A stretch of DNA of 53,034 bases, taken from contig JAGRLT010000026.1 of the NCBI GenBank assembly GCA_020441665.1, positions 1-53,034 on the forward strand, written 5' to 3'. Origin of the DNA: Nitratireductor sp. (GTDB taxonomy: Bacteria > Pseudomonadota > Alphaproteobacteria > Rhizobiales > Rhizobiaceae). How positions within the stretch are numbered: position 1 is the first letter of the stretch; the number at the start of each line of letters is the position of its first letter. This document shows, in pieces, positions 1 through 9,242 of this stretch. The notes below the pieces were generated by a model. That model searched no databases and was not told where the DNA came from. It was given only the letters and a program-made list of their open reading frames with translations. The position numbers and the translations under genes were made by a program.

Positions 1-93
1 GTCTTTTCCGCTCTGACGTCGTCGAAATCCTCGACCATAGCCAAGGCTATGCTCTGCGGTATTCTTCTCGTCAGGTGCGAAAAATCCATCCAT
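1..93. repeat. possible intergenic repeat fragment with perfect hairpin
   Basis: This is the non-coding left edge. It contains a perfect inverted repeat, CATAGCC-AA-GGCTATG, at 36-51. On the minus strand an open frame runs from an ATG at 89 to the window edge (starting MDFSHLTRRIPQS), so a truncated short gene is an alternative. The segment resembles, from memory, short palindromic intergenic repeats of rhizobial genomes, but there is no second copy in this window to confirm that. Confidence 0.3.
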
Positions 94-126
94 TCAAACT
101 GCTTCCAGCTAAACAAGACACGCTCT

Positions 127-142
127 AAGGCCCGCCGGCCTT
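127..142 (-). terminator. hairpin downstream of the amino-acid ABC operon
   Basis: The sequence AAGGCC-CGCC-GGCCTT forms a perfect 6-bp stem with a 4-nt loop, about 30 nt past the stop codon of the minus-strand ABC ATPase gene. No clear U-tract follows, so it is only a terminator-like structure. Confidence 0.35.
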
Positions 143-172
143 CAGGTTTCGGGCGTAAAACGTGGCGATAGT

Positions 173-933
<761 letters not shown>

Positions 934-937
<4 letters not shown>

Positions 938-1800
938 GACGATCTCACCTCTCCGGTCATCCCTTCGCTCGACGCTACTGCACTGCGAAGCGCCGGGGTC
1001 ATGGCGCGCCTGCCCGCCTTTCGCGACGAAATCCAGTATTCGAGATAGCGTTGTCCGAGGCCCGCCACAGCCGCCAGGCCCAAGTACCAGACCGCCGCAA
1101 CGATCAGCAATTCGATGATGAGATAGTTTTTGGTATAGATGAACTGGGCCTGCGTGAGCAGATCGTGCACGCCGATCACCGAAACCAGCGACGTGGCCTT
1201 GAGCATACCAATCGTCTGATTGCCGGTTGCCGGGATAACCACCGTCAACGCCTGCGGCAGGACAATGCGCCAGAATGTCTTGCGGCGACTGATGCCCAGT
1301 GCGCGGGCCGCCTCGATCTGCCCCTTGTCCACGGAGAGGATACCGCCCCGCACGATTTCGCACATATAGGCGCCTTCGTGCAGGCTCAGCGCCAGCACCG
1401 CCGAAGTGAAGCTCGTCATTACCGCATTGGTCGAGACGGAGAATTCACCAAACCCGATCCGGGGAGCGAACAACGCAAAATTGTAGCAGAAGATAATGAG
1501 GACCAGCAGCGGTATACCGCGAAACAACCAAACATAGAATTGCGCGAAAACCCTGGGAATCGGTGATGGCGAGATGCTCATCAAGGCCGATATGACACCC
1601 AGCATGATCCCCAGGGACATGGAAATCATTGTCAGGCCGACGGTTACATAGATCCCGTAAAAGATCGCCGGAGCCGTCAGATAGGTCAGAACCTCGTCCC
1701 ACACCACCTGCGATGTCGCGAACATGTAGACCACGCCGACGGCAGCCAGCAGGGAAAGGAATGATGTAACCAATGTGAAACCAGGCCTGGAAGACATCAT
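934..1800 (-). CDS. polar amino-acid ABC transporter permease
   Basis: This 288-aa inner-membrane permease is of the HisM/GlnP type. After a short cytoplasmic N-terminus there are hydrophobic segments near residues 13-28, 45-75, 88-110 and 125-142 and at the C-terminus. The cytoplasmic coupling loop [20 protein letters not shown] (about 163-182), which docks on the ATPase, is well conserved, as is RGIPLL (94-99). The start at 1800 (tandem ATGs, 1800 and 1797) follows an AGGAGGG ribosome site 8 nt upstream. A longer in-frame extension upstream lacks a ribosome site and is not favoured. A single permease gene suggests a homodimer. Confidence 0.92.
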
Positions 1801-1846
1801 CTCGCTTTCCCTCCTGTGGCTGCCGTGGCTTTGAGGCGGGAGGGAA

Positions 1847-2713
1847 TCATTCCCGCCCGAGACGGAAATTGTTAACATCCGCCGCCTTCAGCGGCATGTT
1901 GTCATCGCCCCATTTCGCGAAGATCTTCTGATAGGTCCCGTCCTGGATCATGGCGTTGATTGCAGCGACGACGGCGTCCCGCAAGCCGGCATTCTCCTTT
2001 GCCACACCGATACCCAGTGGTTTGGGATTGAGCACCGCCTCAAAGACGGCCTCCATGTTTTTCTTGCCCAGAATACCCTCCTTGGTGAGGTATCCCGACA
2101 CGATATAACCGTCGAGCGTGGCGTCCATGCGCTTGGTCTCGACCTGAAGCACGGCGTCCGATTTGGTGGGAAAGGCCGTGATCTTGATCGGCTCGGCGCA
2201 TTTCGGGGATTGCTCTTCCGCCATCGCGAGCTGGATAGAGCCGGTGACACCGGCTACCGACAAGCCGCAAAGATCCTCAAGACCCCGGATGTTATTGGGA
2301 TTGCCCGCCTGTACCAGAAGCGTCGTCGAATCCAACGCGTAGTCGATCATGTCGATCTGCTTCCCGCGCTCCTCGGTATCGCTCATGCCGGCCATGGCCA
2401 TGTCGAAACGGCCGGACTTGAGAGCGGGAATGATCGCCGCAAAACCAAGGCTGACAAACCGCGGCTCCAGGTTCAGGCGTTTCGAGAACTCGTTGGCGAT
2501 ATCAACGTCGATGCCCGCATATTCGCTCTGATCGTCCCCCGGGTGGTAGCTCCACGGCGGACCGAAAGACGGATCTGTGACGATCTCGATATAGCCCCGT
2601 TCACGGATATCCTGCGGAACCAGACCGGGCAGATCCTGCGCTTTGGCATTTCCGGAAACACCCCCCAGAATTCCAAATGCGGTAGCGACGGCCAACAAAT
2701 GAAGCTTGTACAT
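1847..2713 (-). CDS. periplasmic amino-acid binding protein (family 3 SBP)
   Basis: This 288-aa periplasmic receptor delivers ligand to the permease and ATPase downstream. It begins with a Sec signal peptide (a hydrophobic stretch after MYKLH, with likely cleavage after GNAKA). The mature part has the usual family-3 pattern: GYIEIVTDPSFGPPW, then AGIDVDIANEFSKRL, then the SGRFDMAMAGMSDTEER region that lines the ligand cleft. The start at 2713 is set by a strong GGAGG site 8 nt upstream. It heads the operon, and a long palindrome lies 22 nt before its start codon. The ligand is probably a polar amino acid or related compound; the sequence does not decide which. Confidence 0.92.
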   Translation of the reverse strand: MYKLHLLAVATAFGILGGVSGNAKAQDLPGLVPQDIRERGYIEIVTDPSFGPPWSYHPGDDQSEYAGIDVDIANEFSKRLNLEPRFVSLGFAAIIPALKSGRFDMAMAGMSDTEERGKQIDMIDYALDSTTLLVQAGNPNNIRGLEDLCGLSVAGVTGSIQLAMAEEQSPKCAEPIKITAFPTKSDAVLQVETKRMDATLDGYIVSGYLTKEGILGKKNMEAVFEAVLNPKPLGIGVAKENAGLRDAVVAAINAMIQDGTYQKIFAKWGDDNMPLKAADVNNFRLGRE

Positions 2714-2734
2714 GACTGTTTCCTCCGTTTCTGA

Positions 2735-2762
2735 CATAATGACTGAAATTTCAGTCATTATG
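2735..2762. promoter_or_regulatory. 28-bp perfect palindrome, likely operator
   Basis: The half site CATAATGACTGAAA is followed immediately by its exact reverse complement, so all 28 bases are self-complementary. It lies between the ABC operon (start 2713) and the divergent GntR gene (start 2891), close enough to the operon's ribosome site to block transcription. The placement fits an operator bound by the GntR dimer. Which regulator binds it is inference. Confidence 0.75.
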
Positions 2763-2890
2763 AAAGTACGATGAGTACGAATGGCCGTCAAGCGGCTATT
2801 TGTCGGGTCGCCAACAAGCTCGATGCTACTGGTTTGAAGAACGCAAATGCTTTAAAAGGCAGCAGCCATTAGATAAAAATTTTAGTTCAC

Positions 2891-3553
2891 ATGTCAGAAG
2901 CCACCATCAGTCACGCCAACCAGCTTGGCGAGCATGCTTACCACAACCTCAGAGACCTACTCGTACGCGTCGAAATCGCGCCTGGCGCCACCCTGAGTGA
3001 AGACGAACTCAGCGCCAAGCTGGGCTTTGGTTTGACGCCGATTCGCACCGCCATAAGACGGTTGGCTTTCGAGCGGCTCGTTTCCATATTTCCGCGTCGC
3101 GGAACTTTCGCTGCGGAAATCAATATCGGTGATGAATTGTGGCTGACCGAGATTCGCCAGGAACTGGAGGGCCTTGCCGCGCAATTGGCGAGCGAACGCG
3201 CAACGGATGATGAGCGCGCCAGCCTGGTCGAGCTGGCAAATATGATACAGGCCGCCTCCACGAATGCCGAGGTCACCGACCTCGACGCGCAGTTTCACCG
3301 CAGAATTTTCAGGATGGCGCGAAACCCGTTTCTCGAGCCCACGGCGCATCTTTACTTCAATCTCTCGCTGAGGATATGGTATTATTGCAACCAGAACTTT
3401 ACAATTTCCGAAAGCCGCGGACGGGATCAGATCGCCGTTGCGCATGCGATATGGCAACGCGACGGCAGCGCAGCGCGATTGGCCACCCGGACCCATCTGT
3501 CAAACGCTTCGGCGGCGATTAGAGCAATGCTCCACGCCCGCATCGGCCCCTGA
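2891..3553 (+). CDS. GntR family regulator, FadR/FCD type
   Basis: This 220-aa transcription factor has an N-terminal winged helix (about residues 10-80) with the recognition segment TPIRTAIRRLAFERLVSIFP and the wing PRRGTF. An all-helical FCD ligand-binding domain follows (about 85-210), with the metal/ligand-type residues D-x-x-FHRRIF (about 133-140) and two further histidines near 175-180 and 200-205. It is divergent from the amino-acid ABC operon and most simply controls it through the palindrome at 2735-2762. The start at 2891 has no good Shine-Dalgarno sequence, so weak translation or a slightly different start is possible. Its 3' end converges with the LysR gene, 18 nt apart. Confidence 0.9.
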   Translation: MSEATISHANQLGEHAYHNLRDLLVRVEIAPGATLSEDELSAKLGFGLTPIRTAIRRLAFERLVSIFPRRGTFAAEINIGDELWLTEIRQELEGLAAQLASERATDDERASLVELANMIQAASTNAEVTDLDAQFHRRIFRMARNPFLEPTAHLYFNLSLRIWYYCNQNFTISESRGRDQIAVAHAIWQRDGSAARLATRTHLSNASAAIRAMLHARIGP

Positions 3554-3571
3554 ACGCCACAGCGGCTAGCC

Positions 3572-4483
3572 TCAAGCCACAACGCCCACCGCCGACCGCT
3601 CCAGTGCCGCCTCTTCCTGGATCCAGTCACGAAATGCGACAACCGTTGGCATGGCGGATTTTTCTTCCGGGCAGACAAAGTAATAGGCCCGGTTGCTCGG
3701 TCCCGGCGTGGATGGAATGATTTCCAGATGTCCCGCCTCTACCTCGCGATGGATCTGGAACTCGGGCAACAGGGCAGCGCCAAGACCGACCTTGGCTGCC
3801 TCGGCAATCAGGTTGAAGCTGTCGAAGCGAAAGCCCTGCGTCGCCTTCTCCGCCGCGATCTGCCTGTGTTCGAACCAGTCGGCCCAGGCAAGCGTCAGCG
3901 AACGCAATTGCAGCAGCGGCACACCGACAAGATCCCGCGGGCCTGCTATGCTATGACGCTGTTTGAAGTCCGGGCTGCAGACGGCGACTTTTTTCTCATC
4001 CAGAAGGAAGTAGATCGCCGCTTCGGCCCAGGTAGGCTCGCCATAATGGATCGCCGCATCGAGACGGCTTTCCTGGAAATCGAACGGCAGATTGCGCGAG
4101 ATGAAATTGATGTTGATGGTGGGGTGGCGCTCGACGAAACGCGGAATCCGCCGTACCAGCCAGCTGTTGGCAAAGGAAGGCAGGACGCCCAGATTGAGGG
4201 ATTGATGGCCGCCGGCCGCCATCGCCCGATAGGTCGATTCGGTGATGTCGGCCAGCATGCGCTGCACATCGTCGAGATAGGCGCCGCCCGCATTGGTGAG
4301 AATGATGCGCTGGCGCACCCGTTCGAAGAGCACGAGCCCCAGATGCTCCTCCAGATGGCGGATTTGCTGGCTTACGGCGCCCTGGGTACGATGGAGCTCC
4401 ACGGCAGCGCGGGTGAAACTGCGGTGTCGGGCGGCACTCTCGAACGCTTGCAGGCTGGCGAGTGTAGGAAGTCGTTTCATCAT
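3572..4483 (-). CDS. LysR family regulator, GcvA-like
   Basis: This 303-aa regulator has an N-terminal winged helix (about residues 5-65, with SFTRAAVELHRTQGAVSQQI and the helix that follows) and a C-terminal periplasmic-binding-like effector domain (about 90-295). The opening MKRLPTLASLQAFESAARH is typical of the GcvA branch. The gene diverges from the polyamine-type ABC operon starting at 4646, which it probably controls with a small-molecule co-inducer. Tandem ATG codons at 4483 and 4480 leave the start uncertain by one residue. An AT-rich inverted repeat containing CTAAT lies just upstream. Confidence 0.9.
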   Translation of the reverse strand: MMKRLPTLASLQAFESAARHRSFTRAAVELHRTQGAVSQQIRHLEEHLGLVLFERVRQRIILTNAGGAYLDDVQRMLADITESTYRAMAAGGHQSLNLGVLPSFANSWLVRRIPRFVERHPTININFISRNLPFDFQESRLDAAIHYGEPTWAEAAIYFLLDEKKVAVCSPDFKQRHSIAGPRDLVGVPLLQLRSLTLAWADWFEHRQIAAEKATQGFRFDSFNLIAEAAKVGLGAALLPEFQIHREVEAGHLEIIPSTPGPSNRAYYFVCPEEKSAMPTVVAFRDWIQEEAALERSAVGVVA

Positions 4484-4493
4484 TGTAAGATCA

Positions 4494-4510
4494 TTAATTT
4501 TTCTAATTAA
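4494..4510. promoter_or_regulatory. candidate LysR/GcvA-type operator
   Basis: TTAATT and AATTAA form 6-bp inverted arms separated by five bases (TTTCT), 11 nt upstream of the LysR start in the divergent region. The element includes CTAAT, the core reported for GcvA binding sites. It is the only strongly AT-rich stretch between the two divergent genes. Function is inferred from position. Confidence 0.5.
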
Positions 4511-4645
4511 CCAATCACAAACTATCTATTTACGCAATGACTCTGGTCGGCAATCCTGTTGCCGGGCATCCCTGCACTCGACGGGAACCTGTCTGAATTC
4601 GCAAACCAGCAGACCGCGAGTCTGCGGGAAACGTGGGAGAAAACC

Positions 4646-5722
4646 ATGACGGACAAAAGATCAGCCGACGCGGTGACGTCATCCGTTAGCCGCCGCACAT
4701 TCTTGACCGGCGTTGCCGGAGCGACCCTGGCCACGCCGGCCATACTCATTCCGGGGAAGGCGAAGGCGTCCGAACAGATCGTCATCGCCAACTGGGGCGG
4801 CGCCGTGGCCGAAGCCAAGAAGGCCGCCTACTACGATCCCTTTACCGAGGAAACCGGCATTCCGGTAATCTCCGTTGCGGGTCCCGAACTGGCCAAGATC
4901 AAAGTCCAGGTTCAGTCGAAGGATGTCGAATGGGACATGGTCGACCTGGTCAACAGCTGGGTGACCACGGGCGAGGAACTCGGCCTCTTCGAGGAAATCG
5001 ACACCACCATCGTTCCGATGGACCGGCTCGTACCCGCCGCCCGCCGCCAGTACGAGATGGCGACGCATTTCTATGCCGGCGTGATGTGCTACAGCGAAGA
5101 CAGCCTTCCGGCGGACAAGCGGCCGCTGACCTGGGCGGATTATTGGAATGTCGAAAAATTTCCGGGCCGCCGCGGCCTGCGCAACCGCATCGGCGAGACG
5201 CTCGAGATCGCTCTCCTCGCCGATGGCGTGCCGCCGGACCAGCTCTATCCCTGCGACGTCGAACGCGCTTTCAAGTCGCTCGACAAGATCAAACCGCACA
5301 TTCAGCAATGGGTTGCCCAGACGCCCCAGACCGTCCAGCTCGTTCAGGCCGGCGAACTGGACATGTGCTACACCTATCTGTCCCGGGTCTATGGCGCGCG
5401 CAAGGCCGGCGTGCCGCTTACCTTCTCGGCCCAGAACCATCTGATCGGCGCCAACTGGATGGCCACCGTCAAAGGGACCAGGAACAAGTCGGCGGCGATG
5501 CGGTTTACCGAATTCTTCACCCGGCCGGACCGCCAGGAAGCCTATTGCAACATCACCGGCCACGCACCGGCGGCAACCGGAGTGCTGGACAAGCTGAATG
5601 CCGACATCCGCCCCTGGGTGCCCGATCCGGAAGGCAAGTCCAATCTCATCCTCGATGTCGACTGGTGGTCCGGCAAGGACGAAATGCTGACCAAGCGCTT
5701 CAAGGAATGGCTTCTGACATGA
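4646..5722 (+). CDS. ABC substrate-binding protein, PotD-like (PBP type 2), Tat-exported
   Basis: This 358-aa extracytoplasmic receptor is of the spermidine/putrescine-binding fold. The N-terminus carries a twin-arginine motif, SRRTFL (about residues 14-19), then a hydrophobic stretch ending PGKAKA, so export in the folded state through Tat is likely. The mature protein opens QIVIANWGGAVAEAKKAAYY, as in PotD/AfuA-like receptors, and includes DMVDLVNSWV and the LTWADYWNVEKFPGRRG segment shared by this family. The start at 4646 follows GGGAGA. The ligand may be an organic acid or other small molecule rather than a polyamine, given the downstream RraA-like and PrpD-like genes. Confidence 0.9.
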   Translation: MTDKRSADAVTSSVSRRTFLTGVAGATLATPAILIPGKAKASEQIVIANWGGAVAEAKKAAYYDPFTEETGIPVISVAGPELAKIKVQVQSKDVEWDMVDLVNSWVTTGEELGLFEEIDTTIVPMDRLVPAARRQYEMATHFYAGVMCYSEDSLPADKRPLTWADYWNVEKFPGRRGLRNRIGETLEIALLADGVPPDQLYPCDVERAFKSLDKIKPHIQQWVAQTPQTVQLVQAGELDMCYTYLSRVYGARKAGVPLTFSAQNHLIGANWMATVKGTRNKSAAMRFTEFFTRPDRQEAYCNITGHAPAATGVLDKLNADIRPWVPDPEGKSNLILDVDWWSGKDEMLTKRFKEWLLT

Positions 5723-5759
5723 TCCTCCCGCGGGATCCGGTCATCGGCGGTTTCAGGAC

Positions 5760-6602
5760 ATGACCCAGCGAAGGTTCAAGACAGCCTATTTCGTCATACC
5801 GGCGGTTGTCTTCATGATCGCGGTCTATGCGCTACCCCTTGCCGGGGTGGCGCTGCAAAGCGTGACGGATGCTGACGGCGGATCCTGGTCTCTTGCCGGC
5901 TACCGCGACATCTTCAGTTCCACGCTGTTCTACAAGGTCGCCTGGTCGACCTTCACGATCAGCCTCCTGTCGACCACAGTATCGCTGTCGCTTGCCTTCC
6001 CGCTCGCCTATTTCCTCTCGAAGCAGAGACCGAAGGTCCGTGCCGTCCTGATGATCTTCGTGCTGGTTCCGTTCTGGACGAGTGTCCTCGTAAAGGCTTT
6101 CGCCTTCACCATCCTGCTCGGCCAGAGCGGCATCATCAACGACGCTCTCGCCTTCTTCGGCCTCGGTCCGCTGCCGCTGCTCTTCAACAAGGCCGGCGTG
6201 ATCGTCGGCATGAGTCATTTCCTCATACCGTTCATGGTTTTCCCGATCCTGACGAGCCTGATGGCGCAGCCCCCCGAACTCAGGCGCGCGGCCAGCATCA
6301 TGGGCGCGGGCCGCCTCAGGATATTCTTCCGCATCACCCTGCCCCTATGCCTGCCCGGCATCATGACGGGAACGCTCCTCGTCCTCATCCTGTCGCTCGG
6401 CTTCTTCGTGGTTCCCGCGCTGCTGGGCGGCCGACAGGACATGATGCTGTCAAATCTGGTCGATTTCTACACGCGCGAAACGCTGAACTGGCAGGCCGCG
6501 TCGACGCTCGCCGTCATCCTTTTCAGCTTCGCGATGATCGTCGCCTATACGCTTGCCAGGGTTCCCGGCGGATCGAGCCTCCTGGGAGGGCAGGACAGAT
6601 GA
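5760..6602 (+). CDS. ABC permease, PotB-like
   Basis: This 280-aa inner-membrane permease has six hydrophobic segments, the first right after MTQRRFKT. The cytoplasmic coupling loop LRRAASIMGAGRLRIFFRIT, followed by LPLCLPG, lies near residues 173-200. Together with the next gene it forms a heterodimeric channel of the PotB/PotC class. An AGGA site precedes the ATG. The gene overlaps the next one by 4 nt (ATGA), which supports coupled synthesis of the two permeases. Confidence 0.92.
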   Translation: MTQRRFKTAYFVIPAVVFMIAVYALPLAGVALQSVTDADGGSWSLAGYRDIFSSTLFYKVAWSTFTISLLSTTVSLSLAFPLAYFLSKQRPKVRAVLMIFVLVPFWTSVLVKAFAFTILLGQSGIINDALAFFGLGPLPLLFNKAGVIVGMSHFLIPFMVFPILTSLMAQPPELRRAASIMGAGRLRIFFRITLPLCLPGIMTGTLLVLILSLGFFVVPALLGGRQDMMLSNLVDFYTRETLNWQAASTLAVILFSFAMIVAYTLARVPGGSSLLGGQDR

Positions 6603-7390
6603 GCGCCGATCCACAGGCAAACCGACTGCTCAAGGGCGCCGCCTTTGCGGTCCTGGCCTTCCTGGTCCTGCCAAGCCTGATCGTCGTCCCGATCTCCTTC
6701 GGCGACACCCATGAAATGGTCTTTCCCCCGCCCAGCCTGTCGCTCGACCTCTATCGACAGTATTTCGGCGACCCGCAATGGCTTGCGGCGACGTGGCTCA
6801 GCGTGCGCGTGGCCATCTGGACGACGCTCATATCCCTGCTTCTGGGCATCCCCGCCGCCTATGGCCTCGTGCGCGGAAGGTTTCCCGGCAAGCGGCTGGT
6901 GGCGATGTTCCTTCTCAGCCCGATCATGGTGCCGTCGGTCGTCATTGCGCTCGGCCTCTACATCTATTTCGTGCGCATCGGCCTTTCCCACGGCGAACTG
7001 CGTCTCGTGCTCGGCCTGACCGTCGTGACCATGCCCTTCGTGATCGTCACCGCGACCGCCGGCCTGCAGAACGTCGATCCGAACCTGGAAAAAGCCGCGA
7101 CGGTGATGGGTGCGGGACCCTTTACCGTCCTGTTTCGCGTCACACTGCCGCTCCTCAAGCCCGCCATTGTCGGCGGCAGCCTCTTCGCCTTCCTGATGTC
7201 GTTCGACGAGGTGGTGATCGCATGGTTCATTACCCGCGCGGGCTATGAAACGCTGCCTATTAAAATGTTCAGCAGCATCCAGTGGGAAATCTCGCCGGTT
7301 CTCGCCGCCGTATCCTCCTTGCTGATGCTTTTCTCGGTCGTGGTCTGCGTGCTGGTCGTCGTGACGCGCCGCAACGAACCGCAACAATAA
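6599..7390 (+). CDS. ABC permease, PotC-like
   Basis: This 263-aa second permease partner has about six membrane spans and the coupling loop LEKAATVMGAGPFTVLFRVT, followed by LPLLKP (about residues 165-190), characteristic of PotC-type subunits. The start at 6599 overlaps the previous stop as ATGA. An upstream in-frame extension inside the PotB-like gene is rejected because it would be buried in another reading frame. The protein works with the Tat-exported receptor and the ATPase that follows. Confidence 0.92.
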   Translation: MSADPQANRLLKGAAFAVLAFLVLPSLIVVPISFGDTHEMVFPPPSLSLDLYRQYFGDPQWLAATWLSVRVAIWTTLISLLLGIPAAYGLVRGRFPGKRLVAMFLLSPIMVPSVVIALGLYIYFVRIGLSHGELRLVLGLTVVTMPFVIVTATAGLQNVDPNLEKAATVMGAGPFTVLFRVTLPLLKPAIVGGSLFAFLMSFDEVVIAWFITRAGYETLPIKMFSSIQWEISPVLAAVSSLLMLFSVVVCVLVVVTRRNEPQQ

Positions 7391-7408
7391 TCCCCGCGGA
7401 GCCTGTTC

Positions 7409-8467
7409 ATGGTGAAGGTACAACTCAACGACGTGGAGAAACGGTACGGACCTACCGTGGCGCTCGCGCCTACCAATCTTTCGGTCACCGAAGGGGAATT
7501 TCTGACGCTTCTAGGGCCGAGCGGATCGGGCAAGACCACCCTGCTCAACATCGTATCCGGCATGACGGAGCCGACCGGTGGCGAGGTCTGGATCGACGGC
7601 GTCGACGTCACGAATGTCCCTTCGGCCAAACGCGGTCTGGGCATGGTTTTCCAAAGCTATGCCCTCATGCCGCATATGACCATCTTTCAGAACATCGCCT
7701 TCCCGCTGCAGATCCGGGGCCTTCCCAGGGAGGAAATCCGACGCAAGGTGGAAGACGTGCTGGAGCTGGTTCAGCTTCCCCATGTCGCCGGGAGAAAGCC
7801 GAAGGAGCTTTCCGGCGGCCAGCAGCAGCGCATCGCGCTGGCCCGCTGCATCGTCTACGATCCCAGCATCATCCTGATGGACGAGCCCCTGGGCGCCCTC
7901 GACAAGAAACTGCGCGAGCAGATGCAGCTGGAGATCAAGCGGCTTCAGGTGCAGCTCGGCATCACCATGCTCTACGTCACGCACGATCAGGAAGAGGCGA
8001 TGACCATGTCGGATCGCATCATCCTGATGAACAACGGCAGTGCGGAACAGATCGGGACGCCTAACGAACTCTACTTCCAGCCGAATTCGAGCTTCGTCGC
8101 CGACTTCATCGGCCAGTCCAACCTCCTCGACGCCACCGTCGCCGGCGAGGACCGTGTGCGCCTGGTCAATGGGGAGATCATCACCGTCCGCCACGACGCA
8201 CCCCTCTCCCACGGCCAAAGCGTGAAGGTATTGCTGCGGCCCGAGGTGCTGCATCTGCGCGAGATCGACGCCGGCGGCAACCGGCTGGATGCCACCATAC
8301 GCGGCTCGGTGATCAGCGGCAGCACGGTAAAGCACTTTCTCGAACTCGACGGAGGAACATCCGTGCTCGTCGAGGAACTTTCGAACGGCACGAATGCCGC
8401 ACCCGCTCCGGGCGATCGCGTGACCATCTCCTGGTCTGTCGGGCAGGCGCGCGTGCTACCCGCATAG
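7409..8467 (+). CDS. ABC ATP-binding protein, PotA-like with TOBE domain
   Basis: This 352-aa ATPase energises the PotB/PotC-like permeases. The N-terminal ABC domain shows Walker A GPSGSGKTT (36-44), the FQSYALMPHMT Q-loop region (about 78-88), LSGGQQQR (about 132-139), Walker B IILMDEP and the THDQEEAM switch region. A C-terminal TOBE-type beta domain (about 240-350), with LLRPEVLHL at its entrance, is typical of PotA/UgpC. A GGAG site lies 11 nt before the start. All four subunits of a complete importer are therefore present at 4646-8467. Confidence 0.93.
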   Translation: MVKVQLNDVEKRYGPTVALAPTNLSVTEGEFLTLLGPSGSGKTTLLNIVSGMTEPTGGEVWIDGVDVTNVPSAKRGLGMVFQSYALMPHMTIFQNIAFPLQIRGLPREEIRRKVEDVLELVQLPHVAGRKPKELSGGQQQRIALARCIVYDPSIILMDEPLGALDKKLREQMQLEIKRLQVQLGITMLYVTHDQEEAMTMSDRIILMNNGSAEQIGTPNELYFQPNSSFVADFIGQSNLLDATVAGEDRVRLVNGEIITVRHDAPLSHGQSVKVLLRPEVLHLREIDAGGNRLDATIRGSVISGSTVKHFLELDGGTSVLVEELSNGTNAAPAPGDRVTISWSVGQARVLPA

Positions 8468-8485
8468 TCCAAGGAGCAAACGGCC

Positions 8486-9214
8486 ATGGGAACCCTGCCC
8501 GACAGCAATCATCGTTGGAAATACCCCGTCCCGCCCTTCAAGATCAGGCGCCATTTCACGCGTCCGGAAGCGGCCCTGGTCAGGCGGCTGGACGGTGTGG
8601 ATACCACGTTCGTCTGCGATCTCGTGGGAAGAATGTACACCATGTCCTCGGCGATAAAGCCGCTCTATCTGCCGGCAATGCCCGTCGTCGGAACGGCTTC
8701 CACGGTAAAATGTCCACCGGGAGACAATCTCGGCGTCATGCGGGCCCTGCGCTTGGTCGAGCCCGGCGACGTTCTGGTGATCGATGGCCAGGGTTTCACC
8801 GAATGGTGCCTGGGCGGCTTCGAAATGTTGCGCCACGCCCGGCGCATGCGGGGCCTGACGGGCGTGATCGTGAACGGAGCCTATCGGGACATCGACGAGG
8901 CGCAGGAGGCCGGTTTCCCGATCTACGGCCTGGCGCAGGCTCCCTTCTCCGGACCAAAGCTCGGCCCCGCCGAGATCAACGTTCCGGTGAACTGTGGCAA
9001 TGTGATCGTGCATCCCGGCGATGTGATCGCCGCAAGCGCGAGCGGCATTGCCGTGGTGCCGCAGGACGCGCTGGCCGCGGTGGTGGAGGCGGTCGTCAAG
9101 AGGGGCCGGCCCGGCAGGGCCGAGGCCGAGCGTTCCATCGAGAATTTCATGACCGTCATGGACTGCCATGTCGAGGACTACTTCGACAGCGGCCGGGGTG
9201 TCATCGTGGATTAA
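8486..9214 (+). CDS. RraA-like / 4-hydroxy-4-methyl-2-oxoglutarate aldolase family protein
   Basis: This 242-aa protein is of the RraA fold. Members are either RNase E regulators or class II pyruvate aldolases acting on 4-hydroxy-4-methyl-2-oxoglutarate and 4-carboxy-4-hydroxy-2-oxoadipate. Key aldolase features are visible: GDNLGVMRAL, the GDVLVIDGQGF strand, and the Arg-Asp pair in VNGAYRDIDEA, which supports metal and pyruvate-enolate chemistry. That pair and the catabolic setting favour an enzyme over a regulator. AAGGAG lies about 10 nt upstream, 19 nt after the ATPase gene, so it shares the transporter operon. The true substrate is unknown; a branched hydroxy-oxo acid is the family expectation. 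Confidence 0.82.
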   Translation: MGTLPDSNHRWKYPVPPFKIRRHFTRPEAALVRRLDGVDTTFVCDLVGRMYTMSSAIKPLYLPAMPVVGTASTVKCPPGDNLGVMRALRLVEPGDVLVIDGQGFTEWCLGGFEMLRHARRMRGLTGVIVNGAYRDIDEAQEAGFPIYGLAQAPFSGPKLGPAEINVPVNCGNVIVHPGDVIAASASGIAVVPQDALAAVVEAVVKRGRPGRAEAERSIENFMTVMDCHVEDYFDSGRGVIVD

Positions 9215-9242
9215 GCAAGTCAGGCTGCGCCGGGAGCATACA

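Noticed and set aside
4559-4645. 29-residue upstream extension of the PotD-like receptor
   Set aside because: It would bury the twin-arginine signal away from the N-terminus. The ATG at 4646 has a ribosome site and gives a normal Tat signal.
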